DNA of 60,081 nucleotides from Candidatus Bathyarchaeota archaeon (GTDB taxonomy: Archaea > Thermoproteota > Bathyarchaeia > Bathyarchaeales > Bathycorpusculaceae): NCBI GenBank assembly GCA_025058315.1, contig JANXET010000010.1:1-60081 (forward strand). Reading direction: 5' to 3'. The notes under the pieces were generated by a model. It did not search any database. It saw only the letters and a program-made list of their open reading frames with translations, and was not told where the DNA came from. The position numbers and the translations under genes were made by a program. Shown here one piece after another: positions 33,575 through 42,167 of the stretch (positions within the stretch are counted from its first letter, which is position 1; the number at the start of each line of letters is the position of its first letter).

Positions 33575-35025
33575 CCTTTTACGTCCCTTACAGCCTTTTT
33601 AACGATGCTCAACGTTTTATTCATAATTTCTTCTGCGAACTTTAAGGATTCGCCCTCAACTGTTACTCGCAATAGCGGTTCAGTGCCTGAGGCCCTTATC
33701 AATATCCACCCATTCTCCATGTCTAAACGGACTCCGTCAATGTCTGAAAGTTGCTTATATGCCGGGGAAACTTCAAACAGTAGTTCCTTAACCCTCTCCA
33801 CAGCTTTTACTTTCGCCTCGTTTCCGCATTGAATGCTCTTCCTAATCATCGGGTAAGCGGGGACATCAGCTACAAACTTTGAGAGCACCTTATCTTCGTG
33901 CTCTAATGCTTTGAGCAGAAGCACCGAAGAAAGTACTCCGTCTGGGCAATAATGGAATTCAGGATGTATCCATGCTCCACATGGTTCCCCTCCAAAGACG
34001 GCTCCGAGTCTCCGCAGGGCCTCTGCAACATAAACATCTCCAACCTTTGTTCTGATGACCTTGCCATTATATTTCTCTGCCATTTTATCAACGCACATGG
34101 AAGCCTCAATTGTGGTTACAACTTTTCCTCCGCCTTTTTTATTCAAAACATGGGCCGTGTAAGCTGCCAGAATTCTGTCAAACTCTATAAAGGCGCCTGT
34201 CTCATCGATAAAGGCGACGCGGTCTCCGTCTCCGTCGTAGGCAACGCCTAAATCTGCATGCAGCTCCCTCACCACTCTAGCGAGGGGCTGAAGGGAGTTG
34301 GCGTCAGGCTCAGGGCTTCTTCCAGGAAAGAAACCGTCGAACTGTGCATTCATAGTTGTTGTTCTGCATCCTAGGCGCTTGAAAATTAATGGTGCCAGGT
34401 GGCTTGTAGCTCCGCATCCTGTATCCACCACGATGTGCCATTTCCTCTCAAGCTGAATGTTTCTCTCTATCATTTCAGAATAAGAACTATCATCGTTTTC
34501 ATTTGAAACTTCGCCGATATCATGCCACTTCGCAAAACTATAGCCTTCCTCCTTGATGATGTCTTCAATTTTTTTCTGTTTCTCCTCGTTATAGGCTAAT
34601 CCTTCCCTGTCGAAGATTTTTATCCCGTTATATTGTGGAGGATTATGAGAGGCTGTGATAACTATGCCCGCATCAGCTTCAAGCTTTTTTGTAAGGTAAG
34701 CTAAAACAGGCGTTGGGCGCACTCCGAAATTGCGCACATCTGCTCCACATGCCAATAAACCTGAAACTAAAGCCTTCTCAAGCATCTCTCCTGATACTCT
34801 AGTATCCCTCGCTAAGAAAACCCTTCCACCCCTGGTTAATGTTCCTATAGCTAAGCCCAATTTAACCGCTAAGATTGGGGATAATTCAACGTTTACGAGA
34901 CCCCTGACACCTGAGCTTCCAAACAGATTTAACAATGTTTTCGCGGCCCCCTTCAAAGCTATTACATCTGCTGATTTATAAAAACAGCCGACGCCGCTTT
35001 TAAATATAAAAAGCCTTCCCCTCAC
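33571..35025 (-). CDS. glmM: Phosphoglucosamine mutase / phosphohexomutase
   Basis: Alpha-D-phosphohexomutase. LFGSSGVRGLVN begins the conserved part (about residue 35), VITASHNPPQYNG contains the phosphoserine loop, VAYDGDGDRVAF binds the metal, GGEPCGAWIHPEF is the sugar-binding loop and RASGTEPLLRVTVEG the phosphate-binding loop. The GTG at 35025 gives a 34-residue N-terminal extension; a minus-strand TATA-like element near 35000-35015 suggests the true start is further in, perhaps TTG near 34950. Product GlcN-1-P feeds the GlmU-like enzyme encoded next. Confidence 0.88.
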   Translation of the reverse strand: MRGRLFIFKSGVGCFYKSADVIALKGAAKTLLNLFGSSGVRGLVNVELSPILAVKLGLAIGTLTRGGRVFLARDTRVSGEMLEKALVSGLLACGADVRNFGVRPTPVLAYLTKKLEADAGIVITASHNPPQYNGIKIFDREGLAYNEEKQKKIEDIIKEEGYSFAKWHDIGEVSNENDDSSYSEMIERNIQLERKWHIVVDTGCGATSHLAPLIFKRLGCRTTTMNAQFDGFFPGRSPEPDANSLQPLARVVRELHADLGVAYDGDGDRVAFIDETGAFIEFDRILAAYTAHVLNKKGGGKVVTTIEASMCVDKMAEKYNGKVIRTKVGDVYVAEALRRLGAVFGGEPCGAWIHPEFHYCPDGVLSSVLLLKALEHEDKVLSKFVADVPAYPMIRKSIQCGNEAKVKAVERVKELLFEVSPAYKQLSDIDGVRLDMENGWILIRASGTEPLLRVTVEGESLKFAEEIMNKTLSIVKKAVRDVKG

Positions 35026-35157
35026 TCCTCTACGGCTAATCTTCTATCAGATATGCTCAATATAAAACGGTTACTCTTACGGTAGCAATATTACTAGCGT
35101 GGAATATCAGCATCAACCAAATTGATAATGTAAATTTGCTTAGGTGAAAGAGCATGC

Positions 35158-35171
35158 GTAAAAGATAAATC
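35158..35171 (+). promoter_or_regulatory. Probable TATA element of the intron-bearing tRNA
   Basis: gtaaaagataaatc lies about 30 bases before the tRNA 5' end, at the spacing expected for an archaeal tRNA promoter. Confidence 0.4.
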
Positions 35172-35198
35172 TCGTGAAAGTTTAGAAAAATGTTGTCC

Positions 35199-35359
35199 CG
35201 GGCGGTAGCTCAGCTTGGTAGAGCTTCCGAGCTGGCTGGTAACCTGGCCAGCGGAGAGGCTGTAGATGCCCACCGATCATGGTGGGTGTCATGTTCAGCC
35301 TACCAAGCGCACATGCAGAGACCGGAGTGTCGCAGGTTCAAATCCTGCCCGCCCGACCA
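35199..35359 (+). tRNA. tRNA with long intron, possibly Thr(GGT), CCA encoded
   Basis: Acceptor strands cgggcgg (35199-35205) and ccgcccg (35349-35355) pair over seven bases, followed by A and an encoded CCA. The D arm is gctc/gagc, and the T arm is gcagg/cctgc with loop ttcaaat. The sequence between them is about 85 bases too long. The intron contains nested stems, aggctg/cagcct (35257-35262 with 35296-35301) and gcccacc/ggtgggt. The 3' exon accgga plus the upstream ctggta suggests a Thr(GGT) loop split at position 37/38 (intron about 35242-35320), but this leaves five surplus bases between D arm and anticodon stem, so identity and exact splice sites are uncertain. Confidence 0.8.
35348..35359 (+). 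repeat. tRNA 3'-end copy 1 of a 12-base direct repeat
   Basis: cccgcccgacca, the 3' acceptor end plus CCA of the tRNA, recurs exactly at 35518-35529, 170 bases downstream, in non-coding DNA. Confidence 0.6.
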
Positions 35360-35661
35360 AACTTTTTTATTGCTTTGGGCAGTCTAAGGATTCTGGAGCC
35401 TTTGAATCCTATTTTGAGGCTTCATTGTGAAATGTCAAGCCTTTTTCAGATTTTCTCTTTCTATAAAGACGCTGGTTCTGACCCTTCACAAACACCACAT
35501 TAATAATCTTCCTTCACCCCGCCCGACCACGTCTATTTCATATTCTTCTTCGTTCCTAGTCCGGGTTGTTAGCTGGATTTCATGATCGTTGTTTCCTAAA
35601 GTTTTTATATCCAATGTTTGTTGTGTTATGCTTAGAAACTTAAAAGGGGTTCAGAAGTCAC
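35360..35661. other. Non-coding stretch with tRNA 3'-end repeat and LSm promoter
   Basis: About 300 bases between the tRNA and the LSm gene. I see no credible gene. It contains the second copy of the 12-base tRNA tail (35518-35529) and a TATA-like gtttttatat (35601-35610) about 55 bases before the LSm ATG. The segment between the two repeat copies has no coding signature and could be the scar of a lost element. Confidence 0.5.
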
Positions 35662-35901
35662 ATGGAGCCAAGCAAGAAACCCTTGAATGTGCTGATTAAA
35701 CAGCTGAATGCAAACATTGCTGTTGTGCTTAAGAATGGTTGTGAATATAAGGGTAGAATGATCAAGTGTGACGGGCACATGAACATTCTTCTGGATGGAG
35801 CTACTGAATGTAAGGATGACCAGCCTGTAGCCAACTATGGTTGCGTGCTATTGAGGGGAAACAACATACTATACATAGTCTTAGATGCGCTCAAGAAATA
35901 G
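35662..35901 (+). CDS. Small LSm (SmAP) RNA-binding protein
   Basis: A 79-residue protein consisting of a single Sm domain: NVLIKQLNANIAVVLKNGCEYKG is Sm1, GHMNILLDGATEC the linker strand, and GCVLLRGNNILYIVL the Sm2 motif with the RGNN RNA-contacting residues. It should form a heptameric ring binding U-rich RNA. The 3' end overlaps the convergent Rio2 gene by 21 bases. Confidence 0.9.
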   Translation: MEPSKKPLNVLIKQLNANIAVVLKNGCEYKGRMIKCDGHMNILLDGATECKDDQPVANYGCVLLRGNNILYIVLDALKK

Positions 35902-36789
35902 CCTTCCGCTTCTTCCAGTAACGTAATCAATAGCATTATAAACGTCAGCATTAAGCATTCTTTTGCGTTTAAAGAAGCGGATGATGTTCTCCACGTCTCT
36001 TGTCAAAAGTTGTTTAGCGTTAGGATGATCCTTAGTGACGTATTGCGGCCAATCAATAAAGAGAACGTGTAGGTCTGGCTTCAATATGATGTTGTATTCG
36101 CTTAAATCAGCGTGGATTATCCCAGCCCTTAAATATGCTTTTCGGATGTTGCTTAGAATTTCCCGTAGAACTTTCTCAGAATCCGGGATTTCAGTCCATT
36201 TAGCAAGCTCCTCCCCATCGATGGCGCCCATAGCGATGGCATGACGGTTCTGACTTATGGGCTTAGGCGCGGCCACACCTTTTAAGAAAACAAGCTTCAA
36301 AGCTTCAAACTCCCTCTCAGCAGACATTCTTGACCGGAAGAGCCAATGCGTATAACCTGAAGTGTAGCTTCTCTTCTTCATCGTTTGGCGGAAACTTATT
36401 CTTCCAAGCCGGTGAAATTTTATAGCTATGCGTTCGCCGTTAGGCGTTAAGCCATTATAAACGTCAGCTTCTTTGCCAACGCCCAGAGGTTTACCGAAAG
36501 CTTCAACAACCTCTGCTTTTACGAAAGCGTTTATGGCTAAGCAGTCATATCCTGCATAATTTAGCGTATAGCCTAAGTAGGGCCGTAGAGTCCGGCGTAT
36601 AAGGCGAAGTTTATGAAGCTTGTCTAGCCTGAAATCCACTTCATCCGAGCTGAACTTTGAAAACTTTACGATGAGCTCTTTTGGGGCAAATTCATGATTT
36701 TCCAACGCAGCTTCGATTACTTGAAGTATCCTGAAATCTTCACTTTCCAGTATTTTGTAGGCTTTAACAGCGACTTCAGCGGACATCAA
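35881..36789 (-). CDS. rio2: RIO-type serine/threonine kinase Rio2
   Basis: Atypical kinase/ATPase required for maturation of the small ribosomal subunit. Residues 1-90 form the Rio2-specific winged helix (VIEAALENHEFAPKELIVK). The RIO domain has GVGKEADVYNGLTPNGERIAIKFHR (P-loop and catalytic Lys), IHADLSEYNIIL (catalytic loop) and LFIDWPQYV (metal-binding Asp, DWPQ). KRSYTSGYTHWLFRSRMSAEREF is the family-specific loop. At 302 residues it matches archaeal Rio2. Confidence 0.93.
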   Translation of the reverse strand: MMSAEVAVKAYKILESEDFRILQVIEAALENHEFAPKELIVKFSKFSSDEVDFRLDKLHKLRLIRRTLRPYLGYTLNYAGYDCLAINAFVKAEVVEAFGKPLGVGKEADVYNGLTPNGERIAIKFHRLGRISFRQTMKKRSYTSGYTHWLFRSRMSAEREFEALKLVFLKGVAAPKPISQNRHAIAMGAIDGEELAKWTEIPDSEKVLREILSNIRKAYLRAGIIHADLSEYNIILKPDLHVLFIDWPQYVTKDHPNAKQLLTRDVENIIRFFKRKRMLNADVYNAIDYVTGRSGRLFLERI

Positions 36790-36895
36790 ACTTTTATAAT
36801 TTGTGAATCAATAAATAAACCTGCATAGTCCATCCTCCCTATTGATTAATTGTACATTTATCGGTCTGTTCCCGGCGAAAACTAGAATATGCAGT

Positions 36896-37882
36896 TTATG
36901 TTCTATAGCCTCCGAAGCTTGCTATGAGGAATATCATGTACATGAAGAGCAGAAGCACACCTTCTCTCCAGCTGACTCTTCCGCTTGTCAGGAAGTACCA
37001 TAACAGCAGGTTCGTTATTAACGAGAATACAACTAGATTTGTGAATGCAGCCATATTGACTGCTAACGGTGAACCAATCAGGGCAACGCCTAGTATCAGG
37101 GTTATGTTTGTGAAGCAGCTTCCGATAAGATTGCCCATAGCTAGTTCGACGTGTCCCTTAGAAGAGGCTTTAATGGTGTTGGCAAACTCGGGAAGGCTTG
37201 TCCCGAATGCAACTATGGTTGCGCCTAAAACCACCTGAGGTACACCTAGCCAAGTGGCGATTAAGACCGCGGAATCCACGAGGAAGTTTGCACTTATCAC
37301 AACCATAAGTGCCCCGGTAACTGTTAAAAATACGTAGAGTTTTAACCTTGCTCGTTCCCCTCCAAGTGCCCCCTCCTCCCTTATGGTTTTGGTTTTTGAC
37401 AGTCGGTAAACGTGGTATACAAAAATTCCGATTAGAATTATTCCTATAAACCTGCTTACGTATCCCACGTAGATCAGTAACAGCGGGATCATGGAAGCTA
37501 TGAAAAGCCCGAAATGGAGGGTTCCAATTTCCTCTTCAGCCAGTAACGGTGCCATTTTTAGTCTATCTTGGCTCTTCATCGCGGCTATCAAAATACCGGC
37601 GCCGAGAATCAAACCTATATTCACAATGTTCGATCCCAGAACATTTCCAATAGCTATGCCCATACCCTCTTTTCCGAAGGCTGCAAGGACAGAGACGCTT
37701 AGTTCAGGCAATGTTGTGACTAGGGCTATTAGAATAAAGCCTACTGTCGTCTTGCCTAAGCCTGTTATTTCTGAAACCTTCACTGCGTTGTCTATAGCTA
37801 TGTCGCTTGCTCTGTCTAAAATAAACAGCGAAACCATCATGATAAGTACGCTTCCAAGTAGTCCCCATTCTTCGAACATCAC
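36896..37882 (-). CDS. Sodium/calcium exchanger family membrane protein
   Basis: CaCA-family cation antiporter with about ten transmembrane helices in two inverted halves. The two alpha repeats are visible: ALVTTLPELSVSVLAAFGKEG with GNVLGSNIVNIGLILG, and ATIVAFGTSLPEFANTIKAS with GNLIGSCFTNITLILG. These form the ion-binding centre. Length 328 fits prokaryotic YrbG-type exchangers. The transported ions (Na+/Ca2+ or another cation) cannot be fixed from sequence. Confidence 0.9.
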   Translation of the reverse strand: MMFEEWGLLGSVLIMMVSLFILDRASDIAIDNAVKVSEITGLGKTTVGFILIALVTTLPELSVSVLAAFGKEGMGIAIGNVLGSNIVNIGLILGAGILIAAMKSQDRLKMAPLLAEEEIGTLHFGLFIASMIPLLLIYVGYVSRFIGIILIGIFVYHVYRLSKTKTIREEGALGGERARLKLYVFLTVTGALMVVISANFLVDSAVLIATWLGVPQVVLGATIVAFGTSLPEFANTIKASSKGHVELAMGNLIGSCFTNITLILGVALIGSPLAVNMAAFTNLVVFSLITNLLLWYFLTSGRVSWREGVLLLFMYMIFLIASFGGYRT

Positions 37883-37990
37883 TAGCCCTCTTTTCGTTTA
37901 ATCCAAAATAGTTATGTATTAAAATATTTCCATGATGAATTCTAAATATATATGCCGAATCAAAAATGAAATTCTGCTGAGGTTTGTAAT

Positions 37991-38827
37991 ATGAGCCTGT
38001 ATGAATTAATTTTACTTGGGACTGGCGGCGGAAGATTCACGACAATAACGCAAAGAAGGCGCACCGCTGGGATACGTATACTTGGCGATGGATTAAACCT
38101 GCACCTTGATCCCGGGCCTGGAGCACTTGTATATTCAATAAGTGAGGGGTTAGATCCGCAGAAGCTTGATGCCATAATCGTTTCCCATTCTCATCCTGAT
38201 CATTATACCGATGCAGAGGTTCTAATTGAAGCTATGACTCGAGGTATGGCGAAAAAACGTGGAACGCTTGTCGCCTCAAAGAGCGTTTTGAGAGGAAATA
38301 GTGCATGTGAACCCTCCATCTCCAAGTATCATCAACAAATGCCTGAAAAAGTTGTTGAAGCAACTCCGAAAATCAAGTTTCAAGTGGCAAACATAAACAT
38401 ATCAGTTACTGAAGCTAGACACACGGATCCGGATACTGTTGGCTTTAGATTTGAAACAGGAGAGTTCGGCGATTTTGCGTACACAAGCGATACAGAGTAC
38501 TTTGAGGGCATAGGAAAATACTATGAAGGCGTTAGGCTTCTCATGCTTTGTGTTATGCGTCCCGCTGGAAAACCTTGGAAGGGGCATATGACTACTGAAG
38601 ACGCTGTAAAAATCATCGAAGAGGTTAGACCAGATCAGGCAGTTTTAACGCATCTTGGAATGCAAATGATATTTCAAGGACCTGCTAAAGAGGCGAAGTT
38701 GATTGAGAAGAAAACTGGTGTAGCGACGGTTGCAGCTCTAGATGGGATGCGCATAAGTTTCGGAGAAACTATAAAAATGCAAGTGAAAGGCGCAAAAACT
38801 CAGCAGGAGTTAAACCAATTCTTTTAA
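37991..38827 (+). CDS. MBL-fold hydrolase of the RNase Z-like group
   Basis: LILLGTGGGRFTTITQRRRT is the RNase Z/arylsulfatase-type glycine-rich opening; SHSHPDHYTD is the HxHxDH metal motif; TEARHTDPDTVGFRFE, YTSDTEYFEG and LTHLGMQM supply the remaining ligands. At 278 residues it is close to RNase Z but lacks an obvious exosite arm, so a tRNA 3'-processing role is possible but not shown. TATA-like aatatatat lies about 45 bases upstream. The UMP kinase gene follows by 44 bases. Confidence 0.75.
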   Translation: MSLYELILLGTGGGRFTTITQRRRTAGIRILGDGLNLHLDPGPGALVYSISEGLDPQKLDAIIVSHSHPDHYTDAEVLIEAMTRGMAKKRGTLVASKSVLRGNSACEPSISKYHQQMPEKVVEATPKIKFQVANINISVTEARHTDPDTVGFRFETGEFGDFAYTSDTEYFEGIGKYYEGVRLLMLCVMRPAGKPWKGHMTTEDAVKIIEEVRPDQAVLTHLGMQMIFQGPAKEAKLIEKKTGVATVAALDGMRISFGETIKMQVKGAKTQQELNQFF

Positions 38828-38871
38828 AAGCTTAAGGTGATAACAGATTCTAACTAAAAGGAAGCTTTACT

Positions 38872-39546
38872 ATGAAAATCTTAATTCGTTTAGGCGGCTC
38901 GGTTATCGCAACTCCGGTTAATACGGGCTTAATAGGGAAGTACGTGGAAATATTAAAGGAGTTAAAGGCGAAAGGGCATAAATTAGTTGTTGTCGTTGGA
39001 GGCGGAGCCCTGGCAAGAGAGTTTATACAAATAGCTAAAGAGCTGGAGCTTGAAGAGAAGGATCAGGATGATCTGGCGATCTCTGTTTCAAGACTTTTCG
39101 CTCAGCTTTTTATTAAAAAGCTTGGAAAAATTAGCTGCGAAAAGATCCCTTTAAGCGTTGAAGAAGCAGTTGAATGCTTTGAAGAAGGGAAGATTGCAGT
39201 TTTAGGCGGCTTAAAACCCGGCATGACGACTGATACTGTTGCTGCGTTAATCGCGGAAAGAATAGACGCTGACATGCTTATTAAGGCTACAGATCAGGAA
39301 GGAGTATATGACAAAGATCCCCGGAAATACCCTGATGCCGTTAAACTTGACAAGCTGAGGTTCGAGGAATTACCGCAAGTCTTGGCGGAGAAAAAGCATA
39401 GGGCTGGAATCCGCCAAATTCTGGATCCTGAAGCCGTAAAAGTCTTGAAAGCCAAACGCATAAAAGTGCTTGTTCTGAACGGGTATAAGCCTGAAAACAT
39501 TCTTTTAGCTGTCGAAGGAAAGAATGTTGGAACATTGATAGAGTGA
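38872..39546 (+). CDS. pyrH: UMP kinase (archaeal type)
   Basis: Amino-acid-kinase-fold enzyme phosphorylating UMP to UDP. IRLGGSVIATPVN is the N-terminal phosphate loop, VVVVGGGALAREFIQIA the glycine-rich turn, VLGGLKPGMTTDTVAALIAE the UMP/ATP segment and ATDQEGVYDKDPRKYPDA the nucleotide-binding loop. The 224-residue length is typical of the archaeal branch. Confidence 0.92.
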   Translation: MKILIRLGGSVIATPVNTGLIGKYVEILKELKAKGHKLVVVVGGGALAREFIQIAKELELEEKDQDDLAISVSRLFAQLFIKKLGKISCEKIPLSVEEAVECFEEGKIAVLGGLKPGMTTDTVAALIAERIDADMLIKATDQEGVYDKDPRKYPDAVKLDKLRFEELPQVLAEKKHRAGIRQILDPEAVKVLKAKRIKVLVLNGYKPENILLAVEGKNVGTLIE

Positions 39547-39572
39547 CTTAGCTTTTGTTATTGATTCTGCAT

Positions 39573-39614
39573 AAAGTTTATATTGAACCACTGTTTTTAA
39601 GCATCGAATTCGAT
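39573..39614. promoter_or_regulatory. Promoter and palindromic operator of the PadR/ABC operon
   Basis: The TATA-containing 15-mer aaagtttatattgaa (39573-39587) is identical to the pilin promoter. The expected start site, about 26 bases on, falls at the perfect 12-base palindrome atcgaattcgat (39603-39614), which is followed by a further atcgat. A palindrome over the start site is where an autorepressor such as the PadR encoded next would bind. Confidence 0.5.
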
Positions 39615-39631
39615 ATCGATGGTGATATTCA

Positions 39632-40201
39632 ATGTTTAATTGCGCTCCACCTCTTCCACCTTTCAGACATTGGATGAGGCACATGGCTGCTGTGCCTAAG
39701 GGGTTCCTGCGCTACCAGGTGCTTGAGCTTTTAAGTGAGAGCCCGCTTTCAGGATCTGAAATAATGGATAAAATTGAAAAGAAAACAGGTGGAAGCTGGC
39801 GGCCAAGTCCCGGCTCGGTTTACCCCCTCCTGGCTTGGCTTCAGGATAACGGCTACATTAAAGAGGTTCCTGGGCAGGAAAGCGGAATAAAGCGGTATGT
39901 GCTTACGGAGAAAGGTAAACAGCTTTTGGAGGAACAGCGGAAACTGAAATGGCAATTTGGGAACGGGCGGAAAATTTTTGCACCTCCACTTTTCGGAACT
40001 TTATGGCTACGTATCCCTTCTCAAGAGGCGGAGGAACTGCGAAATGCTGTAATTCGCCTCATAAAGGCCTTTTTCAATTTAGGAATGGATTTAGAAGCTA
40101 AATTTTCAGAGCAAACCTTAAAGGAAATATTGAAAGTTTTGAACGAAACCGCCCAGAAATTTGAAGAGATGGATAAAAAACTGAAGGGTGAAAAATTATG
40201 A
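39632..40201 (+). CDS. PadR-family transcriptional regulator
   Basis: Winged-helix regulator. After a Pro/Met-rich N-terminus, GFLRYQVLELLSESPLSGSEIMDKIEKK is the PadR helix region and SWRPSPGSVYPLLAWLQDNGYI the recognition helix with the GSxYPxL signature; GIKRYVLTEKGKQLL is the wing. Residues 110-189 are a helical dimerisation tail. It overlaps the first ABC gene by four bases and likely represses this operon until the transporter substrate is present. Confidence 0.88.
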   Translation: MFNCAPPLPPFRHWMRHMAAVPKGFLRYQVLELLSESPLSGSEIMDKIEKKTGGSWRPSPGSVYPLLAWLQDNGYIKEVPGQESGIKRYVLTEKGKQLLEEQRKLKWQFGNGRKIFAPPLFGTLWLRIPSQEAEELRNAVIRLIKAFFNLGMDLEAKFSEQTLKEILKVLNETAQKFEEMDKKLKGEKL

Positions 40202-41202
40202 CTGAAGAAGTGATTAAGGCTGAAGGATTAACTAAAGTTTTCAACAAAAGCCTAGTTGCAGTGGATCATGTAACCTTCAGCGTTAAAAGCGGGGAAATTT
40301 TCGGCTTCTTAGGTCCGAACGGTGCCGGAAAGACAACCACAATTAACATGTTGATAACAGTTCTTAAGCCAACTGAGGGTAAAGCTTCTGTTTTAGGCTA
40401 TGACATTGTTAAACAGGCGAACAATGTGAGGAAGGTCATAGGTGTTGTGCCGCAGGAATACACTGCTGACGAAGACTTAACGGGATACGAAAACATAATG
40501 CTGTGTGCAGACTTGTATGGGATTCCCAGAGAAATCGCAAAGAAACGCGCCCTCGAACTCTTAGAGCTTGTAGAGTTAACTCAATTTAAAAATAAAAGGG
40601 TTGAAACCTATTCCGGCGGAATGCGCCGAAGACTTGAACTTGCATGCGGATTAATTAATAGGCCCAAGGTGCTTTTCCTAGATGAGCCCACTTTAGGCTT
40701 AGACGTTCAAACTAGGGCTGCCACGTGGAGCTATATCCGTAAGCTTAAGGAGGAGTACGGCATGACGCTCTTCATGACTACGCATTATCTGGAGGAGGCA
40801 GACGTCCTCTGCGATCGTATAGCCATAATCGATCATGGAAAAATAATCGCGATAGGAACGCCGAGCGAGCTTAAAGACAGTCTAGGCGGCGACATCATAA
40901 CCATAAGAATTAAAGAAAATGTAGATGTAAGCGAAATCATCCGCGGTGTCGAGCATGTCAAAGATGTGAAAAACGATAATGGTTCATACCGTATAAAGGC
41001 TGAGTCCGGAGAGGCAACAGCGCCGCTCATAATTGAGGCTTTACGGAAAAAAGGTTATACGGTGACTAGACTTTCGCTTACGGAGCCCACCCTAAATGAG
41101 GTTTATCTTGAATATACTGGCAGAGCTATCCGTGACGCTGAGGAATCCAGGGAAGCATTTAGGACACAGAGAATAACCCTGTGGAGGGCTAGGGCAGGAT
41201 GA
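40198..41202 (+). CDS. ABC transporter ATPase, drug-export (DrrA/NatA) type
   Basis: ATPase of an ABC-2 exporter. FLGPNGAGKTTTINML is Walker A (about residues 37-52), TYSGGMRRRLELACGL the signature, and VLFLDEPTLGLD Walker B; TTHYLEEADVLCDRIAIIDHG is the switch region. A C-terminal domain of about 100 residues follows, as in DrrA. Overlaps both padR and the permease gene by four bases, so the three proteins are translationally linked. Confidence 0.92.
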   Translation: MTEEVIKAEGLTKVFNKSLVAVDHVTFSVKSGEIFGFLGPNGAGKTTTINMLITVLKPTEGKASVLGYDIVKQANNVRKVIGVVPQEYTADEDLTGYENIMLCADLYGIPREIAKKRALELLELVELTQFKNKRVETYSGGMRRRLELACGLINRPKVLFLDEPTLGLDVQTRAATWSYIRKLKEEYGMTLFMTTHYLEEADVLCDRIAIIDHGKIIAIGTPSELKDSLGGDIITIRIKENVDVSEIIRGVEHVKDVKNDNGSYRIKAESGEATAPLIIEALRKKGYTVTRLSLTEPTLNEVYLEYTGRAIRDAEESREAFRTQRITLWRARAG

Positions 41203-42155
41203 GCGGGGCAAACGAGTATCATCCAAGCATGCTTCGCGGCTTATGTGCTTTAACGGTTAGAGAACTCAAAAAGTGGCTGAAAGATCCGGTGATGATTCTA
41301 ATGCTTGTGCTTCAGCCATTGATATGGATGGGTCTTTTAGGCAAATCTATGAACATAAACGCCATTTTTTCAACTAACAGCTTAGGTAACCTGGAGATCC
41401 GGGACGTTAAGATACCTGGAAGCCTATTGAATCCGCCTGTAAGCGGAGTTATAGTTATTCCTGGAACTTTGATTGCGCAGCAACTTCAGCAAATGTTCTC
41501 AGACATAGGCGCAAAGATTATGCAGAATACTTTCGGGGTTACAGATTACTTTAGCTATATGGCTGTCGGCATGGTTTCAATGATAGTTATGACCACAACA
41601 ATGTTCAGCGGCATGTCCATAGTCTGGGACCGCCGTTTAGGTTTCCTAGATAAGGTGGTGAGCACTCCAGTGCCTCGTGCAGCAATAATATTCGCGAAGG
41701 TTCTTAACGCAACTCTAAGGGCAATATTCCAAGCAACGGTAATCCTGGCACTTGCATATCTATTAGGATTGCAGTTAAGCTCAACCTTTACATTGCTTAA
41801 TCTGTTAGGAGTTTATGCTGCAATTTTCCTACTCGGCGTGGGGCTCTCATCAGTGTTCATTGCATTTTCTTTGAGGTCTACTAGAATGGAGCGGCCAATG
41901 CAGATAATAAGCCTAATCACGATGCCTTTAATGTTCGCGAGCAACACTTTCTTTCCCATCCACCTAATGCCGGATTGGATACAGGCGGTGGCAAGTGTTA
42001 ACCCCCTCACTTATCTAACAGACGCTGTTAGGCAGCTGACGATACTGCCACTAGACGCTTCCAAGCTAGCGTTTGACTTCATGTATCTCAGCGCTTTTGC
42101 AGCGATCTTAGCCGCAATTGGAATAGTGCTTTCATGGCGTTACTTAACCAGGTAA
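41199..42155 (+). CDS. ABC-2 type permease
   Basis: Membrane partner of the preceding ATPase, 318 residues with six predicted hydrophobic segments. A large extracytoplasmic segment (about residues 45-115) lies between the first two helices. The conserved ABC-2 motif region is visible in TTTMFSGMSIVWDRRLGFLDKV and NTFFPIHLMPDWIQAVASVNPLTYLTDAVR. Substrate unknown; PadR control suggests export of a lipophilic compound. Confidence 0.88.
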   Translation: MSGANEYHPSMLRGLCALTVRELKKWLKDPVMILMLVLQPLIWMGLLGKSMNINAIFSTNSLGNLEIRDVKIPGSLLNPPVSGVIVIPGTLIAQQLQQMFSDIGAKIMQNTFGVTDYFSYMAVGMVSMIVMTTTMFSGMSIVWDRRLGFLDKVVSTPVPRAAIIFAKVLNATLRAIFQATVILALAYLLGLQLSSTFTLLNLLGVYAAIFLLGVGLSSVFIAFSLRSTRMERPMQIISLITMPLMFASNTFFPIHLMPDWIQAVASVNPLTYLTDAVRQLTILPLDASKLAFDFMYLSAFAAILAAIGIVLSWRYLTR

Positions 42156-42167
42156 GGAGTTAACAAA

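Noticed and set aside
35190-35503. Open frames across and after the first tRNA
   Set aside because: They translate tRNA and intron sequence and non-coding DNA; no protein features.
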